Assembly: GCF_000699445.3 (NCBI RefSeq)
Contig: NC_067197.1
Span: 33,711,809-33,775,808, forward strand
Length of the DNA: 64,000 nucleotides
Direction: 5' to 3'
Source: Schistosoma haematobium
Taxonomy: Eukaryota > Platyhelminthes > Trematoda > Strigeidida > Schistosomatidae
This document shows, in pieces, positions 21,701 through 29,976 of the stretch. The position numbers and the translations under genes are program-made. The notes under the pieces are model-generated. The model was not told where the DNA came from and did not search any database. It was given only the letters and a program-made list of their open reading frames with translations. Within the stretch, counting starts at the first letter, position 1, and each line of letters opens with the position of its first letter.

Positions 21701-24599
21701 GTCTATTTGTTTGTTTTGTTATGATCACTAGATCATATGACAGACTCTAACTAAAATGGTGATCCCTTAAATATCAATCGATGATTCATTTTGTTCCCCA
21801 TGTATATATGTACTCAAATCCTATTATTAGTCTTTGCTTTGCCTTGCTACGCCCTTATGTGATTTGACTATAAATTTGCCTCTGTTATTGCTCACATATA
21901 CTTATTCGCATCTCTGCTTCAAATTTGCTCGATGTGTTTATAGCATTATGATCTGCGCTATCCGCTAATCAACTGTAGTTGCCTCTTCTCATTGCCTTCT
22001 GATTTCAAACACCGTTGAGATTTATATTATAACAGTTATCGAGAGGTGATCGATTAGTGAAGCAAAGCCACTAGAAGATAACTCAATTTCAATCAGAAGT
22101 AACTAAATTCAAAGAATAAGTTCATTAAAAACCTTCATTTCAGAAACATTTATTGTTGAATTATTATAATGTTTGTGTATAATTTCACAAAGCCATAGAA
22201 CATTTATATGAATATTGTTAACTGTGACAGCGGATAATCTCGTTCACTTTACTTGTTGAATAAGGATTTGATAATATATATATTGATGATTAAAACTTCA
22301 GCCTAATATTAAATAGTGAGGTCTCATTAATCGTTCAATGATTTTAATTCCTTATTTTTTTAAATGAAATTGCTCAATTTCATCAACGGTACAATTTTGT
22401 TTAAATATAATATAAAAACAGTTCACTTGGATTTTGTTATTACTTTATTATTCATTTCAAGTCGAAGAAAGCTATACATGAGTTCAACTTCATTTATAAT
22501 TGATATTTGATCATATCATATAGTTACCATGACTAGCCTTACTACTAATAGTCGTTCACTTTTAAATGTTTTTGTACCTGTAACATATGAAACTTTGAAA
22601 ACGAAGTATGTTTAAACCACAGAATGATGTCCGCTAGGGAACTCTATAAGCATCATAAATCTCTATATCTTAGGATTTTAAAACTAGTGCAAAACAACTA
22701 CTTATCGTTTACTGGTTTCCAATGATGCTCCAAATGATGTCATTTCTAGGCGAGGAAAATTCACATACCAAAAGCTTAGAAATTCAAGTTAAAAATAGCA
22801 CCAAAATATGGATAAAAGAAATAGATTATTCTCTCGTGAATATATACTCCAGACAGACCCTAATTCTAGTTCTATACATATAGGACTTCATAGACGAACT
22901 GTAGTTAAAATACGAGGAAATTTGATACCCTTAAAACAATGATATTTTTAAGGGTAATCTATATTCTGAACACATGTTCATCGTTTTACCAATAGAAATC
23001 TTAATTTCGCAGTATTTATAATGTAGCGGCCGTGACCATTCATTCTAAAATTCATATAGTGAACATTAGCCTCTGGCTAAGTTAATAACTCTACTTCATG
23101 TAGTCTAATTCTACTTTTATACAAGAATCGGTTAGCCATACCGTTTTGATATATCATATGACCTTGTTATGTATAATCAATTCGATTCAGTAAAAATTTA
23201 TTTCCTTTTTGTTCATTTATAAAGTTATTTGATTACATAATTGTTATATGATGGAGAGCTTAATTTAATAAAATATTAGACTGAATAAGATGACCAAACG
23301 TAGAATCTAGTCACTTAAACGAATAATGACTTAATTAGGCATCAAATAGATAGTAATTCATCGAATCCCAGGAATCTGACAATAACCTATTACATTATTC
23401 ACCTTTTTCATCTCATAAAAAAAGGTACTATTGGATAATAATCTATTATTTGTTATAGAAAGAAAATAACTCACTTTACAACGAACTTCATCTGTTTCAA
23501 GTAAATTAATGAGCAATTCAATTCCTCCAACATCACGAACAGCAAGTTGACAAATTTCAGTTTTTAAAGGCATATCTTTCAAGGCACATAAGGATATGAT
23601 AGTTGATGTTTGATTTCCACCCTTGTATAGTATGTACAAAAAGATATATTAAAAAGTAAGCATTACGTCATTATAATCAGGCTTTTTAAAGTTCATCTAC
23701 AGATAGTGGTAAAGTTTTATTTCGTGAAAAAAAAGAAAAGTATCCAACAGGAAACTTGATGTCAACATTTCTCACTTGTTTAAACTCGTCAAGCATACTG
23801 TCTAATCGTTCTTAAGCCGACTGAAACGTGTGTAATAGTTACGAGAATGTATTGCCCATCTAACAAAGTAGTTAATAATCTCTTGATTGTGAGGAAAAAC
23901 ATACATTAAGTATTAATTGGTTACATATTTAAAATATATACATATTTGAAGTATATTGAACATTTACGTTACTTTCATACTATTATTTACGTTAAGTTGA
24001 TGGATTAAATCTTGGTAAATTTGACAGTGATTTTTTCAGGTCGATAATTACATAAAGACCTTTAGAATTACTTTAATCTCGGATAGTTGGTAATCTGTTT
24101 CATCATTTAATATCATAGTACATTTAATCAAACTTTGAAGATATTTCAAAATAAGGCCAAATAATAGGTCAATATGTACTCTATTAGTATTCATCGTTCA
24201 ATCCTCAAAACTATTAACATGAAATTTATATGGAACTCAATACATATTTTGTATAAAGTAGCGGATATCACTTAAAATGAAATCCATATTCACGGTCATT
24301 CAGTATTCTCGAACTGGCTAAATCTCTTTTATGTATATAAATTATAACAAATTACAGATGAACGAGACTATTTTCCATTCTCAGGTAAACTACCACATAG
24401 ACATAGATGTTCTCGCTAAATTAAAAAAACAATAGTATCACAAACCTTTAGATATTTAATTATCTTGCCAACTTGCCAATATTCAGATGGTAAGTCAGCG
24501 TTTGCATCTTGTCTACGCTCTGGGATATCATCTTCCAATTCAGTTTCACTTTCTGAGCTTGATTCACTAGAACCGTCACCATGTCTAGAAGAATTGCGT
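1..24599 (-). CDS. ODAD2: ODAD2/ARMC4 outer dynein arm docking protein, armadillo-repeat part (partial at both ends)
   Basis: Eight minus-strand exons join without a gap: 24599-24446, 23621-23475, 20954-20745, 18578-18342, 15642-15532, 14814-14599, 7164-6983 and 114-1 (cut by the window edge). All introns are GT-AG and phases agree; 457 codons are visible. The first exon has an acidic serine-rich linker ([15 protein letters not shown]) followed by [16 protein letters not shown]. Then come armadillo repeats with landmarks [61 protein letters not shown] and [16 protein letters not shown]. These follow animal ARMC4/ODAD2 in order, so the family call is strong. The family helps dock outer dynein arms on axonemes; in flukes this would mean sperm and flame or larval cilia (inference). 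The N-terminus upstream of 24599 and the C-terminus left of position 1 are missing. Introns are full of SINEs, MITEs and Penelope and LINE fragments. Confidence 0.93.
853..1148 (+). repeat. tRNA-derived SINE (second family), decayed ribozyme
   Basis: Matches the better copy at 2313-2628 along its length. It has a B-box-like 'tttcgaatcc' and a hammerhead segment near 1016-1065, but core bases are changed (CTAAGGA for CTGANGA, GGAAC for GAAAC), so it should not cleave. Confidence 0.7.
1935..2223 (-). mobile_element. short inverted-repeat element (MITE), Merlin- or hAT-like
   Basis: The ends 'ggcgagaatataatttatgg' and 'ccataaattattttctc' are inverted copies. The body matches, in reverse orientation, the copies at 10232, 17562 and 33178. 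No coding capacity. Confidence 0.7.
2313..2628 (+). repeat. tRNA-derived SINE (second family), nearly complete copy
   Basis: Contains an A-box-like segment (ggctcagtggtctag, about 2411), a B box (gattcgaatctcg, about 2462) and the hammerhead segment at 2497-2542, then a shared 3' tail ending near 'cacaatccctaaactgata'. It serves as the family reference in this window. The promoter boxes imply transcription by RNA polymerase III; mobilisation by a LINE is inferred. Confidence 0.8.
2497..2542 (+). ncRNA. hammerhead ribozyme with intact core in SINE
   Basis: GCACTG / CAGTGC form a 6-bp stem I around CTGAGGA (core CUGANGA). Stem II is GTCC...GGAC, followed by GAAA. Stem III is the near-palindrome ACGGCCAT with one mismatch, and the predicted cleavage is after the C of ATC. 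All invariant core positions are present. The very short stem III is as in known schistosome hammerheads, which work poorly as monomers. Confidence 0.7.
2649..2683. repeat. (AT)n microsatellite
   Basis: Uninterrupted alternating AT directly after the 3' end of the SINE at 2313-2628. Confidence 0.95.
2931..2996. repeat. (ATT)n microsatellite
   Basis: About twenty ATT units with one interruption near 2946. The poly-Asn reading on the opposite strand is an artefact of this repeat. Confidence 0.95.
3548..3791. repeat. two (AT)n tracts bracketing a GC-richer insert
   Basis: AT tracts at 3548-3569 and 3757-3791 flank a 187-bp segment with much higher GC at its start. From 3570 the plus strand is open for about 46 codons (GAT GAG TCG ... 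GGA CAG TAG). The segment is not recognised and is not seen elsewhere in the window. Confidence 0.6.
3818..4068 (-). mobile_element. Penelope-like element, 3' end fragment
   Basis: Nearly identical to 15672-15920, the 3' untranslated region and last codons of the larger minus-strand Penelope copy. Similarity stops where the coding part begins, so this is a strongly 5'-truncated insertion. Confidence 0.8.
4133..4199. other. 28-bp stem hairpin
   Basis: The arm agaggaagaatgtatttgtg... (4133-4160) pairs with 4172-4199 with one mismatch across an 11-nt loop. The same kind of stem could form from either strand. No second copy was noticed in the window. Confidence 0.85.
4371..4620 (-). repeat. dispersed ~285-bp repeat, copy 1
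   Basis: Reads on the minus strand from 'gtagtgaacaaaaacac' to 'catcacactatt'. It is shared with copies at 11215, 13690, 13932, 14285, 16815 and 43240. No terminal repeats longer than about 7 bp and no protein. Confidence 0.75.
4941..5195 (+). repeat. Sm-alpha-like SINE
   Basis: Starts with a B-box-like 'ggttcgagtccc', continues through 'gggatgcaggtacatccag' and a hammerhead region, and ends with the family tail (gcacatatgccaa...aagagactg...caatgggaag). The same units recur at 18.7-19.0 and 19.6-19.9 kb. Confidence 0.8.
4981..5030 (+). ncRNA. degenerate Sm-alpha hammerhead ribozyme
   Basis: Stem I (catccag / ctggat) and stem II halves are kept, but the core reads TTGACGA and ACAAAAC instead of CTGANGA and GAAAC. 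Cleavage is therefore unlikely. Confidence 0.6.
5198..5342. repeat. inverted repeat with ~60-bp arms
   Basis: The left arm (gaattcagagaagag...catttacttaagctgtac) and right arm (gtacaacttaagtaaatg...cctctgaatcctc) are complementary around a ~24-bp centre. A single arm occurs alone at about 48352-48405 (gaattcagaaaagaaac...catttacttaaactg), so the arm is itself a repeat unit. Confidence 0.75.
5655..5885 (+). pseudogene. Penelope-like element, C-terminal coding remnant
   Basis: The plus strand reads [16 protein letters not shown], a stop, then [11 protein letters not shown]. This parallels [30 protein letters not shown] ends of the Penelope copy at 15879-16742. Upstream an eroded '[11 protein letters not shown]' matches its [13 protein letters not shown]. 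It is a diverged relative in opposite orientation, with frameshifts. Confidence 0.7.
5886..6982. other. ODAD2 intron sequence without recognised features
   Basis: AT-rich. An 82-codon open frame at 6611-6859 (+) resembles nothing I know. The first 300 bp may be the 3' tail of the Penelope remnant just upstream. Confidence 0.5.
7165..9046. other. ODAD2 intron, unique-looking sequence
   Basis: Start of the 7.4-kb intron between the exons at 14814-14599 and 7164-6983. No supported gene or clear repeat is seen here. Confidence 0.5.
9047..9258 (-). repeat. SINE (second family), minus half of head-to-head pair
   Basis: The reverse complement reads A-box region (ggctcagtggtttagagg), B box (gttcgaatcctgc) and decayed hammerhead, with the 3' tail at the left end. 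Its 5' side meets the plus-strand copy at about 9258. Confidence 0.8.
9259..9413 (+). repeat. SINE (second family), plus half of head-to-head pair
   Basis: Begins at the B box (gttcgaatcccgc), runs through a broken hammerhead (ggctgagggttc...) to the family 3' tail (tggtggtctagcttcaattg). The 5' part is missing. Confidence 0.8.
10232..10501 (+). mobile_element. MITE, same family as 33178-33459
   Basis: The left end is eroded (gggaccataatttatggac) and the right end is good (ccataaattatagtctcgcc). The body is shared with the other three copies. Confidence 0.7.
11215..11505 (+). repeat. dispersed ~285-bp repeat, copy 2
   Basis: From 'gtagtgaacgagaac' to 'cgcacatactacac'; the best-preserved copy with 16815 and 43240. 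Two short open frames here are repeat shadows. It lies just left of the gypsy LTR. Confidence 0.8.
11544..12025 (-). mobile_element. Ty3/gypsy LTR (3' LTR on minus strand)
   Basis: On the minus strand it starts TGTTGTATCCCGATAAG and ends ...CAAGTCACAACA, so TG...CA, 482 bp. A polypurine tract (aaaagggggagg) precedes it, as expected for a 3' LTR. The 70-codon open frame inside is not a protein. Confidence 0.75.
12075..12542 (-). pseudogene. C-terminal end of a gypsy-type polyprotein
   Basis: A 155-codon minus-strand frame starting [15 protein letters not shown] and ending [13 protein letters not shown]. It directly precedes the polypurine tract and LTR, as pol/polyprotein ends do. The end motif RGGG followed by a stop resembles the pol end at the right edge of the window. 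Gag, protease, RT and integrase are absent; the fragment is truncated at 12.54 kb. Confidence 0.6.
12600..12709 (+). mobile_element. second polypurine tract and partial LTR facing outward
   Basis: 'aaaaagggggagg' then TGTTATATCCCGATAAG in plus orientation, followed within 92 bp by the same LTR start in minus orientation ending at 12709. It repeats the arrangement at 12026-12037 in mirror image, so the internal piece is flanked by outward-facing LTR starts. Confidence 0.65.
12811..12890 (+). mobile_element. RTE-type LINE, severely 5'-truncated 3' end
   Basis: 'ggttggagaatgctggtcagcggcctatgctcc...aacaggc' matches the end of the RTE copy at 51.1-54.1 kb and ends in a (GTAA)n tail typical of RTE elements. 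Confidence 0.85.
13690..13870 (+). repeat. dispersed ~285-bp repeat, partial, with terminal palindrome
   Basis: Carries the 3' part of the family (ctgccaggtattccac...catactacttatgtc). The last unit is mirrored: 13815-13829 and 13834-13848 form a perfect 15-bp stem with a 4-nt loop. Confidence 0.65.
13932..14225 (+). repeat. dispersed ~285-bp repeat, plus copy of a tail-to-tail pair
   Basis: Starts 'gtagtgaacaagaac', ends 'agcaaacaccgcaa'; diverged and mirrored by the minus copy at 14285-14535. Confidence 0.65.
14285..14535 (-). repeat. dispersed ~285-bp repeat, minus copy of a tail-to-tail pair
   Basis: The reverse complement carries the conserved 3' block (tacatactacttatatctgtcagcat) next to its plus-strand partner. 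Confidence 0.65.
14955..15035 (-). repeat. degenerate Penelope-type terminal repeat
   Basis: 'gtagaaaaattaaatttttcaattttcgaatgttttatgactcagtataagtcac' aligns loosely with 21148-21195, the minus-strand hammerhead-bearing repeat. The GAAAC core is damaged. Confidence 0.35.
15090..15210 (-). repeat. SINE (second family), minus half of head-to-head pair
   Basis: The reverse complement contains CTGAGGA then GAACGAAAC and the 3' tail. It begins inside the hammerhead core at 'CTCAG' (15206-15210), five bases shared with the A-box of the plus copy. Confidence 0.75.
15206..15408 (+). repeat. SINE (second family), plus half of head-to-head pair
   Basis: Starts at the A box (ctcagtggtctagaggttaag), continues to a hammerhead near 15287-15335 with core CTGAGGA and GAAAC intact but a mispaired stem I, then the 3' tail. 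Confidence 0.8.
15672..16745 (-). mobile_element. Penelope-like retroelement, 5'-truncated, with GIY-YIG endonuclease
   Basis: A 287-codon frame (16742-15879) followed by the 3' region down to 15672. The N-terminal part ([18 protein letters not shown]) is the downstream part of a Penelope RT; the catalytic RT motifs lie beyond the truncation. The GIY-YIG domain shows [28 protein letters not shown] (written with a gap). The frame has no stop, so this insertion looks fairly young. It lies in the ODAD2 intron between exons 18578-18342 and 15642-15532, on the same strand as the host. Confidence 0.88.
16815..17100 (+). repeat. dispersed ~285-bp repeat, copy abutting the Penelope element
   Basis: Starts near 'gtaggggacgaaaacac' and ends 'agcacacaccaca'. 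It contains the family block 'cagacttcattg' and 'ttctctgttctcg'. Confidence 0.75.
17562..17851 (+). mobile_element. MITE with 8-bp target duplication
   Basis: The terminal inverted repeats begin GGTGAGACTATAATTTATGG and end with the complementary sequence. They are flanked by gatgatta (17554-17561) and gacgatta (17852-17859), 7 of 8 identical. Confidence 0.8.
18732..18852 (-). repeat. Sm-alpha-like SINE, minus half of head-to-head pair
   Basis: The reverse complement reads from B-box-like 'gatcgggtcccgaagtg' through 'gggatgcaggtacatccag' and the intact hammerhead to 'ctgctaaccacc'. Confidence 0.82.
18760..18811 (-). ncRNA. Sm-alpha hammerhead ribozyme with intact core
   Basis: On the minus strand: stem I ATCCAG / TTGGAT, core CTGACGA, stem II GTCT...GGAT (weak, two wobbles), GAAA, stem III palindrome ACGCGCGT, cleavage after GTC. 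This is the layout of the published schistosome Sm-alpha hammerhead. Activity in this copy depends on stem II. Confidence 0.75.
18853..19035 (+). repeat. Sm-alpha-like SINE, plus half of head-to-head pair
   Basis: Starts inside the hammerhead (aaaacgaaacgcgcgtc) and continues through the tail (gcacatatgtcaacaagag...caatgggaag). The 5' part up to stem II is missing. Confidence 0.82.
19585..19727 (-). repeat. Sm-alpha-like SINE, minus half of a second head-to-head pair
   Basis: The reverse complement runs from within hammerhead stem II (ctcaaataggacgaaacgtg) to the tail (ggcatatgtgcat complement). Confidence 0.8.
19728..19870 (+). repeat. Sm-alpha-like SINE, plus half of a second head-to-head pair
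   Basis: Starts at 'gttcgagtcccg' (B box), includes 'gggatgcaggtacatccag' and a damaged hammerhead (ctaacga...ggaactaat), then 'ctggccaccat'. Confidence 0.8.
19995..20662 (-). pseudogene. non-LTR retrotransposon, 3' end (RT C-terminal region)
   Basis: The minus strand reads [22 protein letters not shown], then [22 protein letters not shown] and [16 protein letters not shown]. It is nearly the same as the copy at 33.7-34.9 kb, including the 3' untranslated tail. Clade is not settled (RTE/SR2-like by its ending). It sits in an ODAD2 intron 65 bp from an exon. Confidence 0.85.
21136..21212 (-). repeat. Penelope-type terminal repeat with hammerhead, minus copy
   Basis: The minus strand reads CTGAAGAAGCGGC, then GTCACGAAACGTC (hammerhead about 21209-21165), then 'tggtttttctactcgttgg'. 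Known Penelope-like elements carry minimal hammerheads with the GAAACGUC ending. Confidence 0.6.
21274..21355 (+). repeat. Penelope-type terminal repeat with hammerhead, plus copy
   Basis: CTGAGGA at 21279, stem II GTGGC / GTCAC with one bulged A, GAAA, then ACGT and cleavage C at 21313. Stem I TTCC / GGAA flanks the core. Mirror image of 21136-21212 across a 60-bp spacer. Confidence 0.6.
22000..23474. other. ODAD2 intron without recognised features
   Basis: AT-rich; no repeat family or open frame that I can support. Confidence 0.5.
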
Positions 24600-25224
24600 C
24601 TATTCAAATAAGCAGAAAATAAATAGAAGCTAGCGTACAATAAAATGAAAGACCAAACAATTTACTATTTATACATAATGTGATTCATCATTATCGAAGT
24701 AGATTAGGCCGCAATGACCAGAATGAACACTAAAATTCCAATGAAAAAAACTTTCAGGCAAGTAGACTTTGTAACTATTTACTTTTACGTAGAAACGGAC
24801 TTAGTGAATAAACCGCCCAACAATTTTTCGAATTCATTTTAAGACTTTACTGACATTGTAGAAAATGCATTAATTAGGAATTCTTTGTCACACATAGTAC
24901 TTGCAATGATGTAAGTAATAAAATTATGCAACCAACAAACTGGTCTCAGTCTCAATTTTTCACATCTGAATATTGATTATTGGTTTTATGAAGACAATTT
25001 GATATAACTGTAGTATTATCGCCAAGGTTCGTCTCATTATCATTTGGTTTACAGTTCTCATCTGAATAAACATTATGAAAGTTTCTGTTGATTGGTTAAC
25101 TAATACCACTTTGTACATTACTTATAACTTGACAAAACAACTAATTTAACTTGTAAGCACATAGATATATCCCTTACCTTCTGCTACCTATATTTATCCG
25201 GGTTATAAATCTGGAAAATCAACT

Positions 25225-25720
25225 TATGAAGTAGTGAAACTTCATTAGTTGAGATGGCTGAGACATGTGTGACGAATGCCCAACCACTGACTGCCCCATA
25301 AAGCAATGTTTTGTGGTGTAGAAGTAGGTGGGAAGAAAGCTAGAGGCGGCCAGACCAAAACGTGGCACAATTCCATGAAGGCACTGACAAGTGGACTGAA
25401 CCATGTTGGTTAGTGTAGACTATCTGGCTGAGATCCGCAAGATGATAGCAACGGATGGTTAGAGACCTTGGATGACATGGCTCAAAATCGTTTGCAATGG
25501 TGCAGGTGCATCCACTCTCTGTATTCTCCCAAATTCTAATATTCTGAATACTTCATGTCCCTTTTTTCTCTTCACAAATTTATAACATCTTCAAACCCTA
25601 ATTATTGCTTATACTATTACTGCCTCTACCACTATGGGATTCGAATCGATAATTGCATCACTGTGCCAATGTGATATGGCAACTTAAACTGATGTACGTA
25701 TGTAAGAAGTTGTACGTTGT
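25225..25720 (+). pseudogene. non-LTR retrotransposon, decayed 3' end
   Basis: Nucleotide similarity to 34.4-34.9 kb: 'ttgagatggctgagacatgtg', 'ggaagaaagctagaggcggcc', 'gacatggctcaaaatcg', then the 'gtgatatggcaacttaaactgatg' tail. Many indels; only the tail and last coding part remain. Confidence 0.75.
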
Positions 25721-26059
25721 TGTTGACTGACCTACAGCTATTACTGTTGCTGATTTGTGTCACAAAAGAAAATTACTAGTATTGGTTATTGATTAGTGTC
25801 GTGAACTGTTTGGTTGAAGCCTAGTTCTAACGTTTATGTTAAGAAATATATGGACAATAACTGTTTGTTACAAAAATTAAATCAGACTGTTATAGAAATA
25901 ACTTATTTGTAAGATCATAAATGATGGAATGCTTCATAATTTAGCGAAAATGCATATCTTACAATGGTACGTTACGTTTTTCGATATTAGTAAAATGAAA
26001 TTGAAATAAGGAGAGAGATAGTAATTTGTGTCATTATATCACAACCTATTTCCATTAAT

Positions 26060-26215
26060 TTAAAAAGACTGAAGGCCCTGGGTTCGAATCCCGCGAGCAG
26101 GATCGTGGGTGCGCACTGCTGAGGAGTCCCACAATAGGACGAAACGGTCATCCAGTGCTTCCACGTTTTCAGTGATGGTCTAACATCAATCAGTTCATCA
26201 TGTCAATCAAATAAA
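26060..26215 (+). repeat. SINE (second family), 5'-truncated at the B box
   Basis: Starts 'ggccctgggttcgaatcccgcg' and runs through an intact hammerhead core to 'tgatggtctaacatcaatc'. Confidence 0.8.
26113..26158 (+). ncRNA. hammerhead ribozyme with intact core in SINE
   Basis: Stem I GCACTG / CAGTGC, CTGAGGA, stem II GTCC...GGAC, GAAA and cleavage C at 26152 are all present. Stem III (ACGGTCAT) pairs poorly because GGCC has become GGTC. Confidence 0.65.
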
Positions 26216-28010
26216 AAGAATATATTGAGGTTAATTCCTCTATATCTAACTCCAGATTAGAAAGCTACATGTTCGGATCACACCTGGCTCACCAACCTTA
26301 CATATATATATATAGTTGAAAAACTCTCTGACAACATTAACTAAATTTAATTTCTACAAAATGAGATGTAGGTAAGCAACTATTTATTTAATGGGGTTTA
26401 GTACATTTCAAGACCGAAGATACACGATGAAGGCCTACACTCTTAATTTCTTTCCAATGCTTGTTTTCTTAGCCTCGACATTTCTCGGCCTAATTTGTCA
26501 TAAGTAAATTTAAATACTTTTATATGAAACCTTGTTATCACTTAGCAATTTGCAGTCAACATGGACTCAACTACCTTATTTCTGTCAACATTCCAAAACA
26601 TATTATACTGAGCCACTTCTTTCTTATGAGTTTTGTTGATAAGCTTTAATAGTATGTATTAATATCAAATGGTACAAACAGGATATGTATGCAATTTCGT
26701 ATAAAATGACGAAATGCAGACATGCCAATGAAATAATAGTTAACTACTGAAAACATTTCAGTAGATACGTAATTAAGACTAAATATAGTTATCCTTTCTC
26801 ATCAACAAAAGATTTTACTTTGCCTATCGTGAAAAATCCGTAATTTAGCTAATTCTAAGGCCTGTGCAACACAAATTTGTTGGGAGATGTTACCTTGAAC
26901 TCACTTATGGCCGTGGTTTTGTCTGTATACTTAGGGTCTCATTAACTATTCATCAGGTCAAACACTTCCTTCCGTACACTATCCTTTAAGTTCTTACTTT
27001 GTCATCAATTTGCTTAGTAATAAATGTTTTTACAAAAATATATGAAGAACGATCATTAGCCTATCAAAATTCTCTGTCAGTAAGGGAATTATTAATATTA
27101 TTGATGGCTATGAGCTAACTCATTAAACAAAAAATAAATAACCTGAAAATATAATCTCTTACTTGATTTTTTCCGATTCCACACCCCTAAAAGTTCCAGA
27201 AGGTGCAAAAAGCAGTTTTATAAAACATCATAAATAAACGAAGCAACTAGATAAAGAAAATGGTTGTTAAGAAAAAGTCCATTTGTCAAAACTAATTGAA
27301 CGATTGAAATATTTAGAAGTTCATTGAAAACAATGAGTCCTCGTTTCTACAAATGGATAAATTTTGGTCGTGATTAAACTTAATCACTACCGAAAACCAG
27401 CAACAAAATTTTGGCTTGTTGTATCTCTTGATGAACTCAGAAACTGATACGTGATTTCGGCAATTAAATTTGAAAGTGACCTTATGGAATTTTTTCCATA
27501 ATGAAATATGCCGTGTGTATTAGTCTGTGGGTTGTATTAGGAGTACGTATAAATCTTACATTTTAGTACATAGTCCCCAAATATTCCGATGCCACGTTGT
27601 TTGTTAGTTATTCATTTACAGTTTTGTTGGCTCACATAAAGAAATAAGGATATTTTCTCAAAAAGTTAATCAAGATATCTTCGTAAGGAAACTTTCAGGG
27701 ATCAATGTATTAATGTATATGGTACATACAAGTTTTGTTTCGTGGTAATTATCATCAGAACTGAATCTTTTACAAAAAGACGAGTAATTAAGTGATGGCT
27801 GATTGAAGTCGGAGAAGCAGTGAATTGGTCATTGTAAATCGATAGAAATAATAAAATGCATAAAAAGGATAATTAAGAGGTGTTTAATCTAAATCACTTC
27901 TAATATTCTACAATTATGTTTAAAAAGTTACTTGTACACTTGTTTCACAAACACTGTCGTGTTTGCCGCTATAAATCAACTCATTAGTTAACTATCTCCG
28001 GTAGATAGAA
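26216..28010. other. intergenic or ODAD2 5' intron sequence
   Basis: No recognised repeats. Short minus-strand open stretches (for example near 27380-27480, LSNLIAEITYQFLSSSRD) could be exons, but splice signals are unconvincing. Confidence 0.4.
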
Positions 28011-28238
28011 TTATATGTTACATTTAAATGACTTGCTGATAGGATGGTTTGATTTATAGATAATTAAGTGTATATAATTGATTTTGGGTCTGACTTGAAC
28101 AACATCATCCCTCCGGTATACGTTTGGAAGCCCATAGCTCAGACAATCTAGCAAAGGTGGACAACACGTTTTTTTATATATCTGTTCAGGTACATGAATA
28201 TTAGGCGCATTGTTACTAGTAGCAGAATAGTAAAATAA
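28011..28238 (-). CDS. unrecognised open reading frame with good acceptor, possible ODAD2 upstream exon
   Basis: A minus-strand frame opening right after a plausible acceptor (tgtctacgcag) at 28239, reading LFYYSATSNNAPNIHVPEQI and later LPNVYRRDDVVQVRPKINY. The mixed composition looks more coding-like than its AT-rich surroundings. No donor is obvious and no family is recognised. Its strand and position would suit an N-terminal ODAD2 exon. Confidence 0.22.
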   Translation of the reverse strand, partial: LFYYSATSNNAPNIHVPEQIYKKTCCPPLLDCLSYGLPNVYRRDDVVQVRPKINYIHLIIYKSNHPISKSFKCNI

Positions 28239-29073
28239 CTGCGTAGACAAATCGCTGCGATGTGTTTAAAGCGGTCTTGCGAGGTACTGGGGAAAAAGTT
28301 ATATCAAAAACAGCAAATAAAACTATATCTAGATTTTTATTCAGTTAAAATTTCCAAATAAGCATAAATTTAATTTTCTTGTTTCACATACTTTTAGGTC
28401 GTACCTGCACTGAGGTCAGATTCTAGTTATGAAAACTAGTGTCACAACCGATTTCTAACTGATCTCATTTTTGAATAAGGGTTAAGAGTAACATTTATTC
28501 TCAAAACAAATAACATGTGTTCTACAAAAACAAGGACTGGTATCCGGAGTGACAGTTAGTATAACGACTACCATTATCACCTGTATTAAATCAAGGTATT
28601 TTGTGACTATGAAAAACCAACAGTAAGCAGAGAAACCTGAAATGATGGCCGAAAATATTCAACAAGATTGGCATAATCGTTCATAATTCCAATTATTTAG
28701 TTAAAACTAACTTATGATCAGGTGAAGATTATTTTTCAGACTCGCTTTTGAAGGAACTAATGGTGCAACAAACCATTAAAAGGCTCTCTTTCAATGAAAC
28801 AATGTTTACGCTAGACAGGTTTTAATTTGGACGTTCTCTCATTTCGTCAATTTGTTTTACATGATAGCATTTTTAAAAGTTATATTTGATACTGTCGATT
28901 CCTTAGACTAAACAGTTGTTACTATATTATATTTGACCAGCAAAATGGTGAAGCAGGGAAAAGTGACTAAAAAATTCGAAAAAGGGGTAGTGCAATACGA
29001 AGTGAACGTAAAACAACCTAAACAGTTCTTACGTGTAAGAGAAAGTATTTTTATTTTAACTCGCCACATTCCT

Positions 29074-29268
29074 TCAACAATACAACAGTAGTACTAAGGT
29101 TTTCCCCGCTGAGTAAAGTTGTTTTCTAATGCGTGAACATATGCTATCATGCTTAGTTTTTGAGAGGTTCTCCAGTTTTAATATACCATATGTACTAGGG
29201 GATTTTGATGAGGGGTGTATTGGAAAAACAATCTCGGTAAAAGTAGGCTGATGACCCAGTGAGCACAT
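29074..29268 (-). CDS. unrecognised open reading frame, possible ODAD2 upstream exon or small gene
   Basis: A 64-codon minus-strand frame starting MCSLGHQPTFTEIVFPIHP. It has a possible internal acceptor (catcag) before CCTACTTTT and only a weak donor (GTACTA) near its end. An AATAAA follows the stop closely. I do not recognise the protein. It lies between ODAD2's secure exons and SART1's start, where ODAD2's 5' exons would be expected, but composition alone does not show it is coding. Confidence 0.2.
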   Translation of the reverse strand: MCSLGHQPTFTEIVFPIHPSSKSPSTYGILKLENLSKTKHDSICSRIRKQLYSAGKTLVLLLYC

Positions 29269-29890
29269 GGATTATACTTACATTTAATGATGAAAGCAAC
29301 TTATAGAAACAAGACAACGTGAGTGTGATATTGTGACAATCTGATAACAGGATCTAAATGTTGATAAGGTGAAATTTTGAATGAGTTACATTAATTCACC
29401 ATGAAAACCCAAATGACCTAGAGAATAAATTTCAATTCTCAATTCATGATTGACATTTCTCTAACCCAGAAAAACCGACACAGTTAAGTCACGATAACTA
29501 ACCAACGAAATAAAATATGTTATTTTATCTGCATCCACGTCACTATATATTTATAGGGAATGAATGTTTTAATTTTCAAATGAATGAATCACATGTTTTA
29601 TTAGGTGATTAAGTTGCTCGATTGAATGATGAACCCATGATATGTCATAAGTCCACAGCCAAACCACCCAGCCGTTGGGTCACCGAAAGTCGAACAGTTC
29701 ACGGAGCATCCTCAAGGTCAAGAACAACCAACGAACATTAGTTAATCTCACTCCATGAACTGGCCTATGTGGTGGTGGTCTTGATCTCTTCCGTGTACCT
29801 ACTCTTGCTAACATGTTTCTGTGCTAACGTTATACGATATTCAACTCAGCCATAGTACTTTGATAAAGCGAAAGAGTAATTCACATTACA

Positions 29891-29976
29891 TATTGACCGC
29901 GAGATGTGACTTCAAATTCAGAAGGTTCATTACGCCATTCTTGTTCAACCCACAATCGTCCAACAAAGACCATCTG
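29891..29976 (-). CDS. candidate N-terminal exon of ODAD2
   Basis: Minus-strand open stretch reading QMVFVGRLWVEQEWRNEPSE. It loosely resembles the FVFV-EPLEWN segment near the N-terminus of animal ODAD2. A possible acceptor lies just before the CAG at 29976 and a possible donor (GTAATG) follows 29891. It sits on the right strand, upstream of the first secure ODAD2 exon. The similarity is short and read by eye, so this is a proposal only. Confidence 0.3.
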